A DNA stretch of 64,000 nucleotides. Source: Nicotiana tabacum. Its lineage: Eukaryota; Streptophyta; Magnoliopsida; Solanales; Solanaceae. Position numbers and translations under genes: made by a program. Under the pieces are notes generated by a model. The model saw only the letters and a list, made by a program, of their open reading frames with translations, was not told the DNA's origin and did not search any database. Where the stretch lies: positions 57,408,419 through 57,472,418 of the forward strand of contig NC_134095.1 of NCBI RefSeq assembly GCF_000715075.1, read 5' to 3'. Positions 1-11,910 of the stretch are shown piece after piece; the stretch's first letter is position 1; each line of letters starts with the position of its first letter.

Positions 1-732
1 ACCACATTGGCCTTCCCGGGATGATACAATATGGTGATATCATAGTCTTTCAATAGCTCCAACCACCTCCTCCTCAAATTGAGCTCCTTCTGTTTGAACT
101 AATACTTTAAACTCTGATGATCCGTGAATACCTCACACGACATGCCGTAAAGATAGTGCCTCCAAATCTTGAGCGCATGAACTATGGCTGCCAACTCTAA
201 GTCATGAACAAGGTAATTCTTCTCGTGAACCTTAAGTTGCCGTGCCACATATGCAATTACCCTACCATCCCAAGACCGCACTAAGTGCAATATGATATAC
301 ATCACAATATACCATATAAGATCCTAAACCTATGGGTAACACCAATATTGGCACCATAGTCAAAGCAGTCTAGAGTTTTTGAAATCTCGTCAGACCATCT
401 GAATAAGGAACCCTTCTAGGTTAACGTGGTCAACGGGGCTACTATAAAAGAGAACCCCTTCACAAGCCGACGATAATAACCTGCCTAAGCTAACAAATTC
501 CGGATCTCTGTAGTTAAATAGGGTCTAGGCCAGTTCTGAACTGCCTCAATCTTCTTAGGATCTACCTGAATGCCCTCTGCTGATACAACGTGTGCCACGA
601 AGGCGACTGGGTCCAACCAAAACTCATATTTTGAAAACTTAACATATAACTGGCTATCTCTCAGAGTCTGAAGTACGATCCGAAGACACTGCTCGTGCTC
701 CTCTCGACTGTGGGAGTAGATCAAGAATATCA

Positions 733-740
733 TCAATAAA
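733..740. repeat. Left target-site duplication TCAATAAA of hAT element
   Basis: Exact 8-bp match to 1474-1481. On the minus strand it covers the codons for the phenylalanine, isoleucine and first aspartate of the host RT active-site box. Confidence 0.92.
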
Positions 741-1473
741 TAGGTATGGCAATGGGACGGTGCAAGTGCAGGGCGGTGCGGGACGGTACGGGGCGGGTCA
801 AAATAAAAATAATTTAAATCTTTGCGGGTGTGGGTTTAAAAACTTCATCAAAAAGGAAACTAAATTTTTTTACTTTCTAAAGATGAAATTGATTCCACAT
901 AATATATTGAAGCAAAATAAAGTTTCATATTGTTTGAACTTTGAACCTAATGCTTACGCGTCAAGTTCGTATTCTTTTATGACAAGTACTGATAATGTAA
1001 TATCTAACACATAATGATTAATTAATTATTAATCTATTTTATTGATCAATGTAATATATCTAATACATGAATGTTTAAACGATAAGCATTTCAAAAAATT
1101 GTAAAATATATTTAAACGAGTTAATATATCTGTCGTACTTGTCATTTTACATTTTCTAAGATAAATCAAAACACAAGATTTTGATACGTTAAGATCATGA
1201 TTTGATCTTACTGATAGTGTGTGGTCTAAAGCTACAATCAGTGGCATCTTTGTGCAAAGCGCTTCAATAAAGAGAGAACACTTAAAACTAACAAAATGAA
1301 GAAGAAGAAAAAATAGTTATGCGGGGCTGGGCGGGTGGACGTGGGTGTGGATGCGGGGCGGGTGAATGCGAGTGCAACTCCTATACGGGGCAGGGCAGGT
1401 CGGGTTGATATTTTGCGGTTTAAGAGAAAACCCGCCCCGCACCCGTACTGCCCCGCATCGCTTGCCATCCCTA
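741..1473. mobile_element. Non-autonomous hAT-type DNA transposon, 733 bp
   Basis: Terminal inverted repeats begin TAGGTATGGCAA on the left and TAGGGATGGCAA on the reverse complement of the right end, 11 of 12 identical. GC-rich subterminal runs of the form GCGGGGCGGG occur inside both ends. The element is flanked by an exact 8-bp duplication TCAATAAA at 733-740 and 1474-1481; 8 bp is the hAT hallmark. The interior is AT-rich and encodes no recognisable transposase, so it would have depended on an enzyme supplied elsewhere. It interrupts the RT catalytic codons of the surrounding gypsy element and is therefore younger than it. Confidence 0.92.
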
Positions 1474-1481
1474 TCAATAAA
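1474..1481. repeat. Right target-site duplication TCAATAAA of hAT element
   Basis: Exact 8-bp match to 733-740. Removing one copy and the element rejoins the RT reading on both sides. Confidence 0.92.
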
Positions 1482-2639
1482 CACAATCACAAAGGAATCC
1501 AGATAAGGATTGAACTTCCGGTTCATCAAATCCATAAATGTTGTTAGGGCACTTATCAGCTAAATGACATCACTAGAAGCTCATAATGCCTATACCAAAT
1601 CCGAAAAGTTGTCTTAGGGACATCAGATGCCCTAATCCTCAACGGATGGTAGCCAGATCTCAAATCGATCTTTGAAAACACCTTGGCACCCTGAAGCTGA
1701 TCAAATAAGTCATCAATCCTTGGCAATGGGTACTTGTTCTTGATGGTGACTTTGTTCAATTGCCGGTAATCTTGCACATCCTCATCAATCCATCCTTCTT
1801 CCTCACAAACAACACAGGTACACCCCAGGGCGAGACACTAGGTCTAATGAAGCCCTTATCAAGAAAATCTTGCAACTGCTTCTTCAATTATTTCAACTCT
1901 GTCGGGGCCATACGGTGTGGAGGAATAGAAATGGACTGAGCGCCCGGAGCCAAATTAATATAGAAGTCAATATCCCAGTTGGGTGGCATCCCCGACAGGT
2001 CTACAGGAAACACCTCTGGAAAATTATAAACAATTGGTACTGAATCCATGGAAGGAACCTTTGCACTACTATCGCATTCATAAGTCAAATAAGCTACACA
2101 CCCCTTCTCGACCATGAGTCGAGCCTTCACATAAGAGATAACCGTACTGGTAGAAGGGCCAAGAGTCCCTCTCCACTTTAATCGAGGAAACCCCAGCAAG
2201 GCTAAGGTCACCGTCTTGGCGTTACAATCCAATATAGTATGATAAGGTGACAGTCAATCCATACCTAAGATAACATCGAAGTCTACCATATCGAAAAGTA
2301 GAAGATCTACACTAGTCTAGAGACTCCTAATGGTGACAACACACGAATGATAAGCACGATCTACAACAACAACATTTCCCACAGGCGTGGACACATACAC
2401 AAGAACACTCAAAGAATCACGAGGCACAACCAAATATAAAGCAAAATAGGATGACACGTAGGAATAAGTAGAACCCAGATCAGATAGAACAGAGGCATCT
2501 CTACTACAAACTGAAACACTACTTGTGATAATAGTTTCAGATGACTCAGCCTCAGGCCTGGCTAGAAAAGCATAGCATCGAGGTTGGGCCCCACCCCCAT
2601 AAACAACATCTCTGAAATGGGCCTAGCTGGCCGGCCTCC

Positions 2640-4107
2640 ATATCTAGCGGTCTGACCTCCACCTCTAGTTGTTTGACCCCAACCTCTAGCTAGCTAAGCG
2701 GGCGGTTAAGCACTCGGTGCCGGGACCATGGTACGAGAACCCTGATGCTACAAACCGCTCGATGCTCGAGGGCAAAATCTAGCAATGTGCCTCGTATCAC
2801 CACAAGTATAATAGGACCTCGGCTGTTATGACTGCTGACGCTAAAACTAACCATGTCGAACTGAGTAACCACCCTGAAAACTCTGGAACAGAGGTACACT
2901 AATGGAGTTGGTGGTGCACTGTAGGCTAGCTAGTCGGAATAAGGCATATGAGGGCCACGAACACCTAAAGCACCGTGGGATGCCTAGAGTGCTGAATGAA
3001 ATGACCTGGAAGGATGGCCTCTACCAAAAGTACCCTTGCCTCCAGATGAGGCACCAGTAAACCCACCGGAATGACGATTCCTCTTGTTAGACCCATAACC
3101 TCCACCCTATGCAAGAACATCTCGACTCGCCTGGCAACATTGGTGGCCATCTAAAAAGAAATCACACTCCCAGTCTCCTTGGCCATCTACGACTTGATAG
3201 GCTGAGCAAGTCCCTCAATAAACCTCCCCACCATCTCTCTGTCGGTAGGAAGCAGAAGAATAGCATGACGGGTCAGATCCACAAAGCGGGTCTCATACTG
3301 GGTGACAAATATAGTGCCCTGCTGAGGACGCTCAAACTGCCAGTAATAGTCCTCACTCAGTGTGATAGTAAGGAACATCTCAAGAAATATCTGAGAGAAC
3401 TGGTCCCAAGTAAGAGAAGGCAACCCAGCTGGTCTGGTCGATACGAAATCCTTCCACCATCTCTTAGCAGAACCCATCATCTCGAACGCAACAAAATTGA
3501 CCCCATTGGTCTCAACTATCCCCATGTTCCACATCACCTCATGGCAGCGGTCAAGATAATCCTATGGGTCCTCAGAAGGTGCATCACTGAAGTGACTTGG
3601 AAAGATCTTGGTGAACTTGTCCAATCTTAATAAGCCCTTAGAAGACATAGCTAGTCCATCACCAGCTTGTGCCGCAACAACCGGCTGAACTACCCCAACT
3701 GGCTAGGCTGCTAGATTCTGATACTAGGGAGCCATCTCCTCTAGAGTGTGAGTGGTGGGAGTCAGTGCTCTTACCCCATCCTGAGAGACGGCTGGTGCCA
3801 TAGGGAATGTACCGATCTGGGCCACACTCTCCATAAGGCCCACTAAGCGGACTAGAGCGTCCTAAAGCACTAGGGTGGTAATGAACACCTCCGGGACCTG
3901 AGCTGGTCCAACAAGCACAGTCTAGGCTGGAACCTCCTCAACAAACTCCACCTAAAGCTCCAGTGATGTGCTGTTGCTCGAGCTCTAAGCTCTACCCCTA
4001 CCTTGTCCTCTAGCACGACCTCGACCTCGACATCTGCCCTTCGTAGGAGATGCCATAGGGGGCTCTGGCTACTGCTCAACTGAAGATGCAGTATGTGTTC
4101 TTGCCAT
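2640..4107 (-). pseudogene. gypsy gag relic (Retrotrans_gag domain plus zinc knuckle)
   Basis: The start is placed at the ATG at 4107, which reads MARTHTASSVEQ and then stops; MARTR/T-type starts are usual for this gag class. The core gag domain lies at about 3537-3187, with FVAFEMMGSAKRWWKDF, TWDQFSQIFLEMFLT and QGTIFVTQYETRFVDLTRHA segments typical of Retrotrans_gag. A zinc knuckle lies at about 2815-2770, reading YYTCGDTRHIARFCPR. The first knuckle cysteine has become tyrosine (TAT for TGT), so only a CHC remnant of CCHC is left. Gag would form the particle and package RNA; stops and the lost ligand make this copy non-functional. Confidence 0.85.
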
Positions 4108-4295
4108 CTGCGAGAGAATAAGAGTAGAAGAGTTCAATTAGCCATGAGCGTACAAAATTGCATGATAAAGAAGAATAGAAGTGAAATTTGTTCCTTAACC
4201 TCATAGCCTCTTGAATATAAGTACAAACGTCTCTATATCAATCCTCCAGACTTTACTAAGCCTACTCGTGAATTGTGTGATCTAGGCAACCTAGT

Positions 4296-4307
4296 GCTCT
4301 GATACCA
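4296..4307 (-). promoter_or_regulatory. Primer-binding site, initiator tRNA-Met
   Basis: The minus strand reads TGGTATCAGAGC, complementary to the 3' end of plant initiator tRNA-Met, two bases downstream of the LTR end. This is where reverse transcription would start and it fixes the orientation and LTR boundary. Confidence 0.92.
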
Positions 4308-4989
4308 ATTGGTCAAGAGTCGAAATTCCCACCTTCGGGACCGTGATGGTGCCTAACATTTCACTTGCTAGGAAAGACAACGTTAGAGAACCGTTAAGTC
4401 CAATTTCATTCAATTTCAATAAATATACTCAATTAAGCCAAAATGAATTAGTGTTGAGTGTGGAATAACATAAATACCCAATATCTACTATAATACGGAT
4501 CTGGAGTTACAACTCACAAGCTTCAAAAGTTTTCTACAAATAGAGTCTGAAAGAAATACAACTATTTTGAACAAAAGAAATAGTAAAATAAGGAAAGTGG
4601 AAGGAGATTTAAAGGTCTGCGGACGCCAGCAGATCTACCTCGAGTCTCCAACAAGAAAGTCCAAGCTGCTACGCCTTACGAACAGTTAAGGTCGGTACCA
4701 AAGTCTGCACAAGATGTACAGAGTGTAGTATGAGTACAACCGACCTCATGTACTTCGTAAGTGTCGAGCCTAACTTCAATGAAGTAGTGATGAGGCTATG
4801 ACAAGACACTCGTATAATAAACCTATACAGATAACAATATACGTATGAGATAACAATAAATAAAAGCTAAACAGGTAATATTGGGAGCGGGACATGCTAA
4901 GGGGATACAAGATAGAAGAGATATAGAGGAAATGATAACCAGAACAGTCAATATACCTTTAACCAGTAAAAATAATTAAGCACAATAAA

Positions 4990-5170
4990 GAAAATTGCAC
5001 GACATCACCTTTCGTGCTTTTTACTCTCAACCTCACAATATAAATCAATGGAAAAGGCACGGTATCACCCTTTGTGCATTAACACTCACAATATAGTACG
5101 GTATCACCCTTCGTGCATTAACACTCACAAACGGCATGGCATCATCCTTCATGCATTAACACTCTCCCTT
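4990..5170. repeat. Short tandem repeat inside the LTR, about 45-60-bp units
   Basis: About four degenerate units carry 'gcacggtatcacccttcgtgc' variants followed by 'attaacactc'. The same motif occurs in opposite orientation at about 42645-42890, which identifies a related LTR there. The motif ends GCAC/GTGC are partly self-complementary. Confidence 0.75.
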
Positions 5171-6770
5171 ACTATATAACAATGTACAAGTAACAACAGG
5201 AAGATAGAATAACAAGAACAAGCTTTACTTCAACAATGGTTCCACAATACCAATCTCAACTTTGGAATCAATACTCAATTATCACAAAAACCCATAAACA
5301 TGATAAGAAAGATCAATTCAACAAATAACTAGTCTAAGCATGGATAACATGATCAAAGTAGTAATAATTGCAAGGAACAAGTCCCACCCGCATGCTTTAA
5401 CCTGAAAACAACACAGAAGTACTTGTCACCTCACATATACGTTGTACCCAACAATTAAAACATGTAGCAAATAGACAAACAAGCCCCAATCCCTCAAGTC
5501 CAGGTTAACCACGACACTTACCTCGCTCCAAAGGATCAATTCAAAGCTCAACCATGGCTTTGCCTTTCAAACAAGCCTCCAAACAAAAAGAATCTAGCAA
5601 ATTACCAACCAAACGATTTAAATTAAGCCTTAGGAGCTACCCACGATTGTAAAGAATTCAATTTAGGTTATTAATAAAAAAGTCAACAAAAGATAACTCC
5701 CGTGCGCGCTTGGTCAAAATCCAAAATTTGGACCAAAACTCGATTACCCATTTACCTCCAAGCCCGGTTATGTAATTCATTTTGGAATCTGACCTCTATT
5801 TGAGGTTTGAATCCCCATTTTACAAAAATTTCTAATTCTACCCAAATCCTCAATTTCCACCATAAAAACACAATGATTTTAGTTTGAAATCTTAGGAAAT
5901 GCAATGAAAGATTGAAAGAAACTAGTTTAGAATCACTTACCAATGATTTGGGGAAGAAGAGTTGTTTGAAAAATCGCCTCTAGGGTTTCTAAGTTTGAAA
6001 ATTTGAGAGAATGAATTTTTTTTTGTTTTCTCAGCTATTTGCTCAATCGCAAATGTCGCATTTGCGACTTGGGGTTCACAAATGCGAGCCCCGTAAATGT
6101 GAAGAAACAATCGAAAATGCGAAGTCCTTCTGTTCCAGCTGTCATCGCATTTGCGATGATTTGTTCGTAAATGCAAACTTTGACCTTCCGCGAATACGAC
6201 CTTTTCATCGCAATTGGGATCACTGTACCCCCTTGTCCCACTTTGCAAATGCGAAGTATTGTTCAGAAATGCGAACATGAGATGCCCCAGCTACTCTTCG
6301 AAATTGCGATGATTGGCTCGCAAATGCGAATCTATCAGAGGTCGAAATGCGAAGCCTGACCTTGCAATTGCGAGGCCTGAGGCCTGCACCAGATCTGCAA
6401 CACACCAGCTCATTCCTAAGTCCAAATTTCACTTTGTAGCTTATCTGAAACTCACCCGAGCCCTCGAGGCTCCAAACCAAACATGTACACAAGTCTAAAC
6501 TATTATACAAACTTGATCGCGTGATTAAATCGCGAAAGTAATATCTAGAACTACGAATTAAGCATCAAATCAAAGGAAATTTTCAAGAAAACTCAACAAC
6601 TTCTAATTTTACAACCGGATGTCCGAATCACGTCAAACCAACTTCGTTTCTCACCAAATTTGTCAAACAAGTCATAAATATAGTATTAGACCTATACCGG
6701 GTTTCGAAACTAAAATACCAACTCGATATTCGTAAAGTCAAACATTGGTCAAACTTTCAAAGTCATTAAG

Positions 6771-8187
6771 ACTTTTTTTAAAACTCAAACTCCACTAGAC
6801 ATTGTTCCTAGGGATAATTTTCATATATATAATAATAAAAGTACAAAAGTAGAGGGAGACATAAACTTGACCTCCCAAGATGGAAGAATACTTGGTCGTC
6901 CAACTATGACAATCAAGTGAACCCTGAATGGTATGGTAAGTTAGACCTATAGCGATGAAACAATTATGTATCCAACATTGATAGACACTTGGGTATACAA
7001 AATTAGAGTGAAGTAAGCCTAGGTTAACTATACAAAATAGTACTAGAGATCCTAAATGTACTAAAGAAGAGAGTTGGAAGATCATCTTCCATGTATACCA
7101 AGTTCTACATCCAGTAAAAATGTAGAAAGTCCCTATGAGATGAGGTAAAAAACACGTTATAGTAGAGGGAACTATCTTCAACCTTGCTTTGACATTAAAG
7201 ACAAAGAAAGCCAGGTTGAAGATAGTTGACCAAAAGGCCCATGGAATTGGGCTGTGGGTTTGCTGTTGATTGGTGCTTCTGACCGGTGAACACTGTCCTG
7301 CTTCGACTAATAAGGAAAGCTTAGAACTTGCAAGTGGATGTTTCTAGCTTCTGGGCCTCTGCTGCTGCGAAAAGCTGGGTGAATAAGGCAGGAAAATTAG
7401 GTCTGAGCCCCTAGGAGATTCCTGCTGAAGGCATGTGAGGATGGTAGGCTGCTGTGAGTGAGCCTGTTTCATGGAAGTTGGTAAATATGGGGTTGACTGT
7501 TGTTGGTATGTCATCTGTGGTGGTATCTTCTGATGGCATTTGTTGTGAGCTAACAATAGGCAACATGAGTGGAGCTGCTGATGATTGTGTTATGTAAAGA
7601 TTTTGGGTATATGTGTGTCCAAAAACTAGAAACATGTCCTTCGTTTAAGGAAATTGATTGGGAGTTTTAGGTGAATTGTTGCATTTTCAGTAGAATGAGC
7701 ATCTTGGATGCTAATACAACACACTGGAAATGTAACAATTGACCAAGACTTCTCAATGTACCTGCAAAAAATAGCAAACCTGTTAGCAAAAAATTGCTTT
7801 GTTTCCAGGTTCTTGTGGATTCTGAAAACAGAGAATGGGTATGAAATAGTACTGGTTGAGGGTACAGATGGATTTTTGGATTTGTCGGCATCTCAATCTC
7901 TTTGTTGGTAGTTACTTGATGGTTGTTATGAGTTGTGATCGGGGTTTTGTTGTAGCAGCTATGGCTAGGATGATATCCAAGGGGTGAACTAATGCAGCAT
8001 TGTGTGTTAGGATATCTGGGAGGGGTTGCTTGCACTCCACTGAGAATCTGTAGAAAAAAAGGTAAGGGGGTGTTCAGTTGGGGCATTGAGAGGTGTAGCT
8101 GGGACTGCTGCTTTATTCTTAGCAGTGGTGGAGTGTTCTATAAAGATCTGTCTGTTGGAGTCAATCCAATGGTATTTTGCTTCAACC
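6771..8187 (-). mobile_element. Retroposon-like insertion in the LTR, 1417 bp
   Basis: The LTR sequence is interrupted with a 10-bp direct repeat AGTCATTAAG at 6761-6770 and 8188-8197. Read on the minus strand the insert starts GGTTGAAGC and ends in a short A-run (TTTTAAAAAAAGT) next to the repeat, which fits target-primed retroposition. Long minus-strand frames occur at 8086-7667 and 7635-7344 but I recognise no domain in them. It could be a LINE fragment, a processed transcript, or a transposon with a 10-bp duplication whose ends have decayed. The insertion event is well supported; the class is not. Confidence 0.6.
7170..7227. repeat. Inverted repeat with 15-bp arms inside the retroposon-like insert
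   Basis: Arm AACTATCTTCAACCT at 7170-7184 is perfectly complementary to AGGTTGAAGATAGTT at 7213-7227, with 28 bases between; pairing resumes partly inside (GCTTT/AAAG). It would form a stable hairpin in RNA. Its role is unknown. Confidence 0.8.
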
Positions 8188-8883
8188 AGTCATTAAGCTT
8201 TTAAATTTTCAAATTTCAACAAAGTGCGATAACTCGGGTTAGGGACTTCCAAATTTTTTTGGGGCATACGCTCAAGTCCCAAATTACGATACGGACAAAT
8301 CAAAACTGTCAAAACACGAATCTGGGTCTGTTTGCTCAAAATATTGAATGAAGTCAACTCAAATGGACTTTAAGACAAAAAGTTCATTTTTTCTCAATTT
8401 TTAACATAAAAGCTTCCGGGGAAAAAAATACACGAACTGCACACATAAATCGAGGAGGGTTAAGATGAGGTATTTAAGGCATTGAAGCGAGAATTAGGTT
8501 CAAAAACATAAAATGACCTATCGGGTCATCACAGTTCCCTTTTTCTTTTTAGTTGGCATACTTATTATTTTATTTATTTGTTCTATAGATTATTACATAA
8601 AATTTATTTCTGAGACTCAGATCAACAATGGGCAAAAAAAATTTCTCTTCCTTCTCACTACACTTCTAGGGTGAGAAACCACATTTATTCAGCGCAGGGC
8701 AGGCCACTCTGCCCCTTACCAATGACCAATATGCAAGAAAAAGAAGTCCAACAAATGACATAACAAGAAATCGACCAGTTAAATCGCAGCAATCACAAAC
8801 CAAAATCTGCAAAACCAATAACCACGCCTTCCTCAACTGAACATGCAAGTTTTCGGGATAAATTATTTCCGCGACCATCCCCT

Positions 8884-9985
8884 ATGCATACTGATTTTGA
8901 CACTCAGTTTCTTAGCAAACTTTCTCTAGAAGATGAAACAGAAAATCACACAAACCACCTACACTTTAACCCCATTACCCACATTGATAAATCACGACTT
9001 TATCGTCTTTGGGACCAAGCCCTTATTATAAAATTACTTGGCAAAAAAATTTCATACCATCTTCTAAAATATAAAATAGAACAATTGTGGAAACCAAATG
9101 AACAACTTATTCTAATTGAGTTAGGTTATGACTATTACCTTTTTAAAATAGCAAACTCTGTTAATTATAACCAAATCCTTCACAATGGACCATGGTTAAT
9201 TGGATCCCAATATTTTACTATTCGACAATGGGAACCTAAATTTAAGTAGGTCACCGCTAATATTAATCTATCCACTATATGGATTCACCTACAGGAATTG
9301 CCCACTGAATATTATGACTTGGAGGTACAAAAAAAAATAGCAAATTACATTAGTACCCCTTTAAAAATAGACACGTGCACAATCTAAACCACTAGAGGTT
9401 GATACGCACGTCTTTGCATTCTAGCACCACTAAATAAACCACTACATAAATATGTGTTATTAGGATCACATTAACAACAAATTTACTACGAAAATGCTAC
9501 TTTCATTTGCATTAGTCGTGGATGCTTAGGACACACTAACTCCCAATGCCCTAACAAACAGCCTATACCACCCTCAACTACTACTAATACAATACCAACG
9601 CATTCTCAGCCTACCATACAACCACCTACACAAGACCAATGGAAAACAGTTATACATACCAAACCTTCACGTAATTCCACTTCTCGCAATTATCAAAACC
9701 CAAACAACCTTCCTCTTCTAAAACCACTCACTACTACCAACAATGAAAACATATTAAACAATCCCCAAGTGGGACCCACACCAACAAAACCACTCAAAAC
9801 ACTCCAAATACCATACCCCTAACCAACAGACTTTCCCAAGCCACTCCCAACGAAAACCCTGAACTCTATAACCACTCTACCACTATAGCTCCACCACCCA
9901 CCGTAATTATTTTCTCAGCAGACCACCCCCTGCCATACCCCGCCGAAATTCAGCCTAGCAATCATCATACACACATGCACACATT
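8884..9985 (+). pseudogene. LINE ORF1 relic (DUF4283, zinc-knuckle protein)
   Basis: The open N-terminal part (8884-9248) holds the DUF4283 signature: LYRLWDQALIIKLLGKKIS, then EQLWKPNEQLILIELGYDYY, then HNGPWLIGSQYFTIRQWEP. After a stop at 9247 the same frame continues with NLSTIWIHLQELPTEYYD and, near 9510, a degraded knuckle CISRGCLGHTNSQC in which the second cysteine is displaced. A Thr/Pro/Gln-rich tail follows. ORF1 proteins bind LINE RNA to form the retrotransposition particle. At least three in-frame stops exist here. The 3' limit is approximate because the foreign block begins nearby. Confidence 0.85.
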
Positions 9986-10073
9986 AGCTAATATTTGGGG
10001 TCCGGAACCAAAATATGATTCTTTTGGATTTAAAGTACACAAATAGGTGGTAAAAAAAAGTTACATTTTTATG

Positions 10074-10153
10074 TATAGTGCCACAATACCTGGCGCTATA
10101 CATTAACGGTAACGGCACCGTTAATGTATAACGCCAGGTATTGTGGCGCTATA
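10074..10153. repeat. Near-perfect palindrome, 37-bp arms, 6-bp loop
   Basis: Arm 10074-10110 pairs with 10117-10153 at 35 of 37 positions around the loop AACGGC. The arms themselves contain GCGCCACAATACCTGGCGC, which is partly self-complementary (GGCGC/GCGCC). A third copy of this core follows at about 10176-10206. The structure would extrude as a cruciform or fold into a long RNA hairpin. Confidence 0.93.
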
Positions 10154-10175
10154 TTGTAAAAGCTGACACCGCACA

Positions 10176-10206
10176 TATAGCGCCACAATACCTGGCGCTA
10201 TACATA
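10176..10206 (+). repeat. Third copy of the palindrome arm
   Basis: TATAGCGCCACAATACCTGG and the bases after it repeat the left arm of the palindrome in direct orientation, 22 bp after the right arm ends. Confidence 0.9.
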
Positions 10207-10910
10207 AGTTTTTAAAATTTCTTTCATCTTCTTCATCGTTTCTTCCTCCATTTTTTTAATCTCTCTTTTCTTCTTGGCCCCCCACCCCATACCCGTTGCT
10301 GCCCTCCATTTAAAAAAAAATTATGGGCCCCACACACATAAAACTTGAAGAACATAGGTCCCACATTCGAGTAGAACTTCGTGTTATTGTTGATTCACAC
10401 TTCTGGAGTCAAAATTTCAATCTTTTTGCTTTCCGAAAATTCTAAATCGAGGTATTTCGATTTATTTTAAGTTGAAACATTTATAATAATGCATATTATT
10501 TGATTTGTATGTGTTCTATTTCGGTTTATGTTTTTTTTCGAAACTAGCATGTTAAATTTATCCGGATTTAATATTAGTGTTTTCTAAAAAAATATAAATT
10601 TGTAAAATAAATTTGTCTATTAATATCCCGATTTATATATGTGTGTTTTCATGTCGTTTTGTGTTTTATTTGCAATTAAATTTATTTGTTGTTTATGTTT
10701 AGTTTAGATTATTTTTTAGCGTAGTAAAATCTAGATCTTTTTAGCATAGTAAAACGTAGACCCTTTTAGCGTAGTAAAATTTAGAGACTTGTAGCGTAGT
10801 AATGTGTAATATTTTAGCTTAAAATTCATTTTGTTTAAGTATCTTATACTGGTTGTTGAAAATGCAAACTTTGTACAATTAAGTTAATAATTGTATCAGC
10901 ACAGATAATT

Positions 10911-11595
10911 AGTAATTTGTACAATTAAGTTATTAAAAATATGAATTTAAACTATAAAAAGACACATAACTATTAATGATAGTTTGGTGTCATTGGGCCT
11001 CAAAATATCGAGCCCGGAACCTATAGGTATATATATATAATTTATACAATTAAGTTATTAAAAATATGAATTTAAATTATGAAAAAAACACATAATTATT
11101 AATGATAGTTTGGTTCCATTGGGCCTCAAAATATCGAGCCTGGAACCCATAGGTATATATACATAATTTGTACAATTAAGTTATTAAAAATATGAATTTA
11201 AATTATAAAAAAAAAACACATAATTATTAATGATAGTTTGGTGTCACTGGTCCTCAAAATATCGAGCCCGGAACCCATATATATATATAATTTGTACAAT
11301 TAAGTTATTAAATATATATATATATATATATATAATTTTTACAATTAAGTTATTAAAAATATGAATTTAAATTATATTAAAAACACATAATTATTAATGA
11401 TAGTTTGGTGTCACTGGTCCTCAAAATATCGAGTCCTGAACCCATCCATATATATATATATATAATTTGTACAATTAAGTTATTAAAAAATATGAATTTA
11501 AATTATAATAAAAATACATAATTATTAATGATAGTTTGGTGTCACTGGTCCTCAAAATATCGAGCCCTGAACCCATATATATATATATATATATA

Positions 11596-11639
<44 letters not shown>

Positions 11640-11869
11640 TAAGTTATTAAAAATATGAATTTAAATTATAATAAAAACACATAATTATTAATGATAGTTT
11701 GGTGTCACTAGTCCTCAAAATATCGAGCCCGGAACCTATAGGTATATATATATATAATTTTTATAATTAAGTTATTAAAAAATATGAATTTAAATTATAA
11801 AAAATACATAATTATTAATAATAGTTTGGTGCCACTGGGCCTCAAAATATCGAGCCCGGAACCCATAGG

Positions 11870-11910
<41 letters not shown>

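Larger units (their letters stand above)
1..2600 (-). pseudogene. gypsy pol relic: protease, reverse transcriptase, RNase H
   Basis: Read on the minus strand. The aspartic protease lies at about 2560-2230, with a DLGSTYSYV active-site segment where the family usually has DPGSTYSYV. A linker follows to about 1890. RT spans about 1890-1482 ([20 protein letters not shown], then [10 protein letters not shown], then VFID) and resumes at 740-485 with LIYS and a REEHEQ segment. RNase H is at 305-99 ([30 protein letters not shown]). The RT active-site FIDD codons are split by a hAT insertion, and one extra base after the aspartates shifts the frame. Further stops lie between the open pieces. In life this polyprotein would process itself, copy RNA into DNA and degrade the RNA strand; this copy cannot. 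Confidence 0.88.
1..8533 (-). mobile_element. Ty3/gypsy LTR retrotransposon, 5' portion, truncated by window edge
   Basis: Minus-strand element read right to left: 5' LTR (8533 to 4310), initiator-tRNA-Met primer-binding site (4307-4296), gag relic starting at 4107, protease, reverse transcriptase, and RNase H running off position 1. Integrase and the 3' LTR lie outside the window, so the target duplication cannot be checked. The gag and pol wording matches plant chromovirus-type Ty3/gypsy. Coding frames carry several stops and frameshifts, and two later elements are inserted (741-1473 in RT, 6771-8187 in the LTR). It is a dead copy; family assignment rests on protein motifs I recognise, not on an alignment. 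Confidence 0.9.
4310..8533 (-). repeat. 5' LTR of the left gypsy element, about 2.8 kb before later insertion
   Basis: On the minus strand the LTR begins TGTGATGACCCGATAGGTC at 8533 and ends CTCTTGACCA at 4310, directly before the primer-binding site. It spans 4224 bp, of which 1427 bp are a later insert plus its duplication (6771-8197), leaving about 2797 bp. It contains a tandem repeat with the core CACGAAGGGTGATRCCGTGC (4990-5170) and a block of alternating 'aaatgcgaag' motifs (about 6035-6385). No host gene was found in it; the short open frames there are repeat artefacts. Confidence 0.85.

Noticed and set aside
6011..6510. Several overlapping frames on both strands
   Set aside because: Caused by the AAATGCGAAG motif cluster of an LTR.
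10074..10153. Palindrome as a transcription terminator or replication origin
   Set aside because: Plant context, no adjacent T-run or origin motifs; a transposon-related or small-RNA structure is more plausible.
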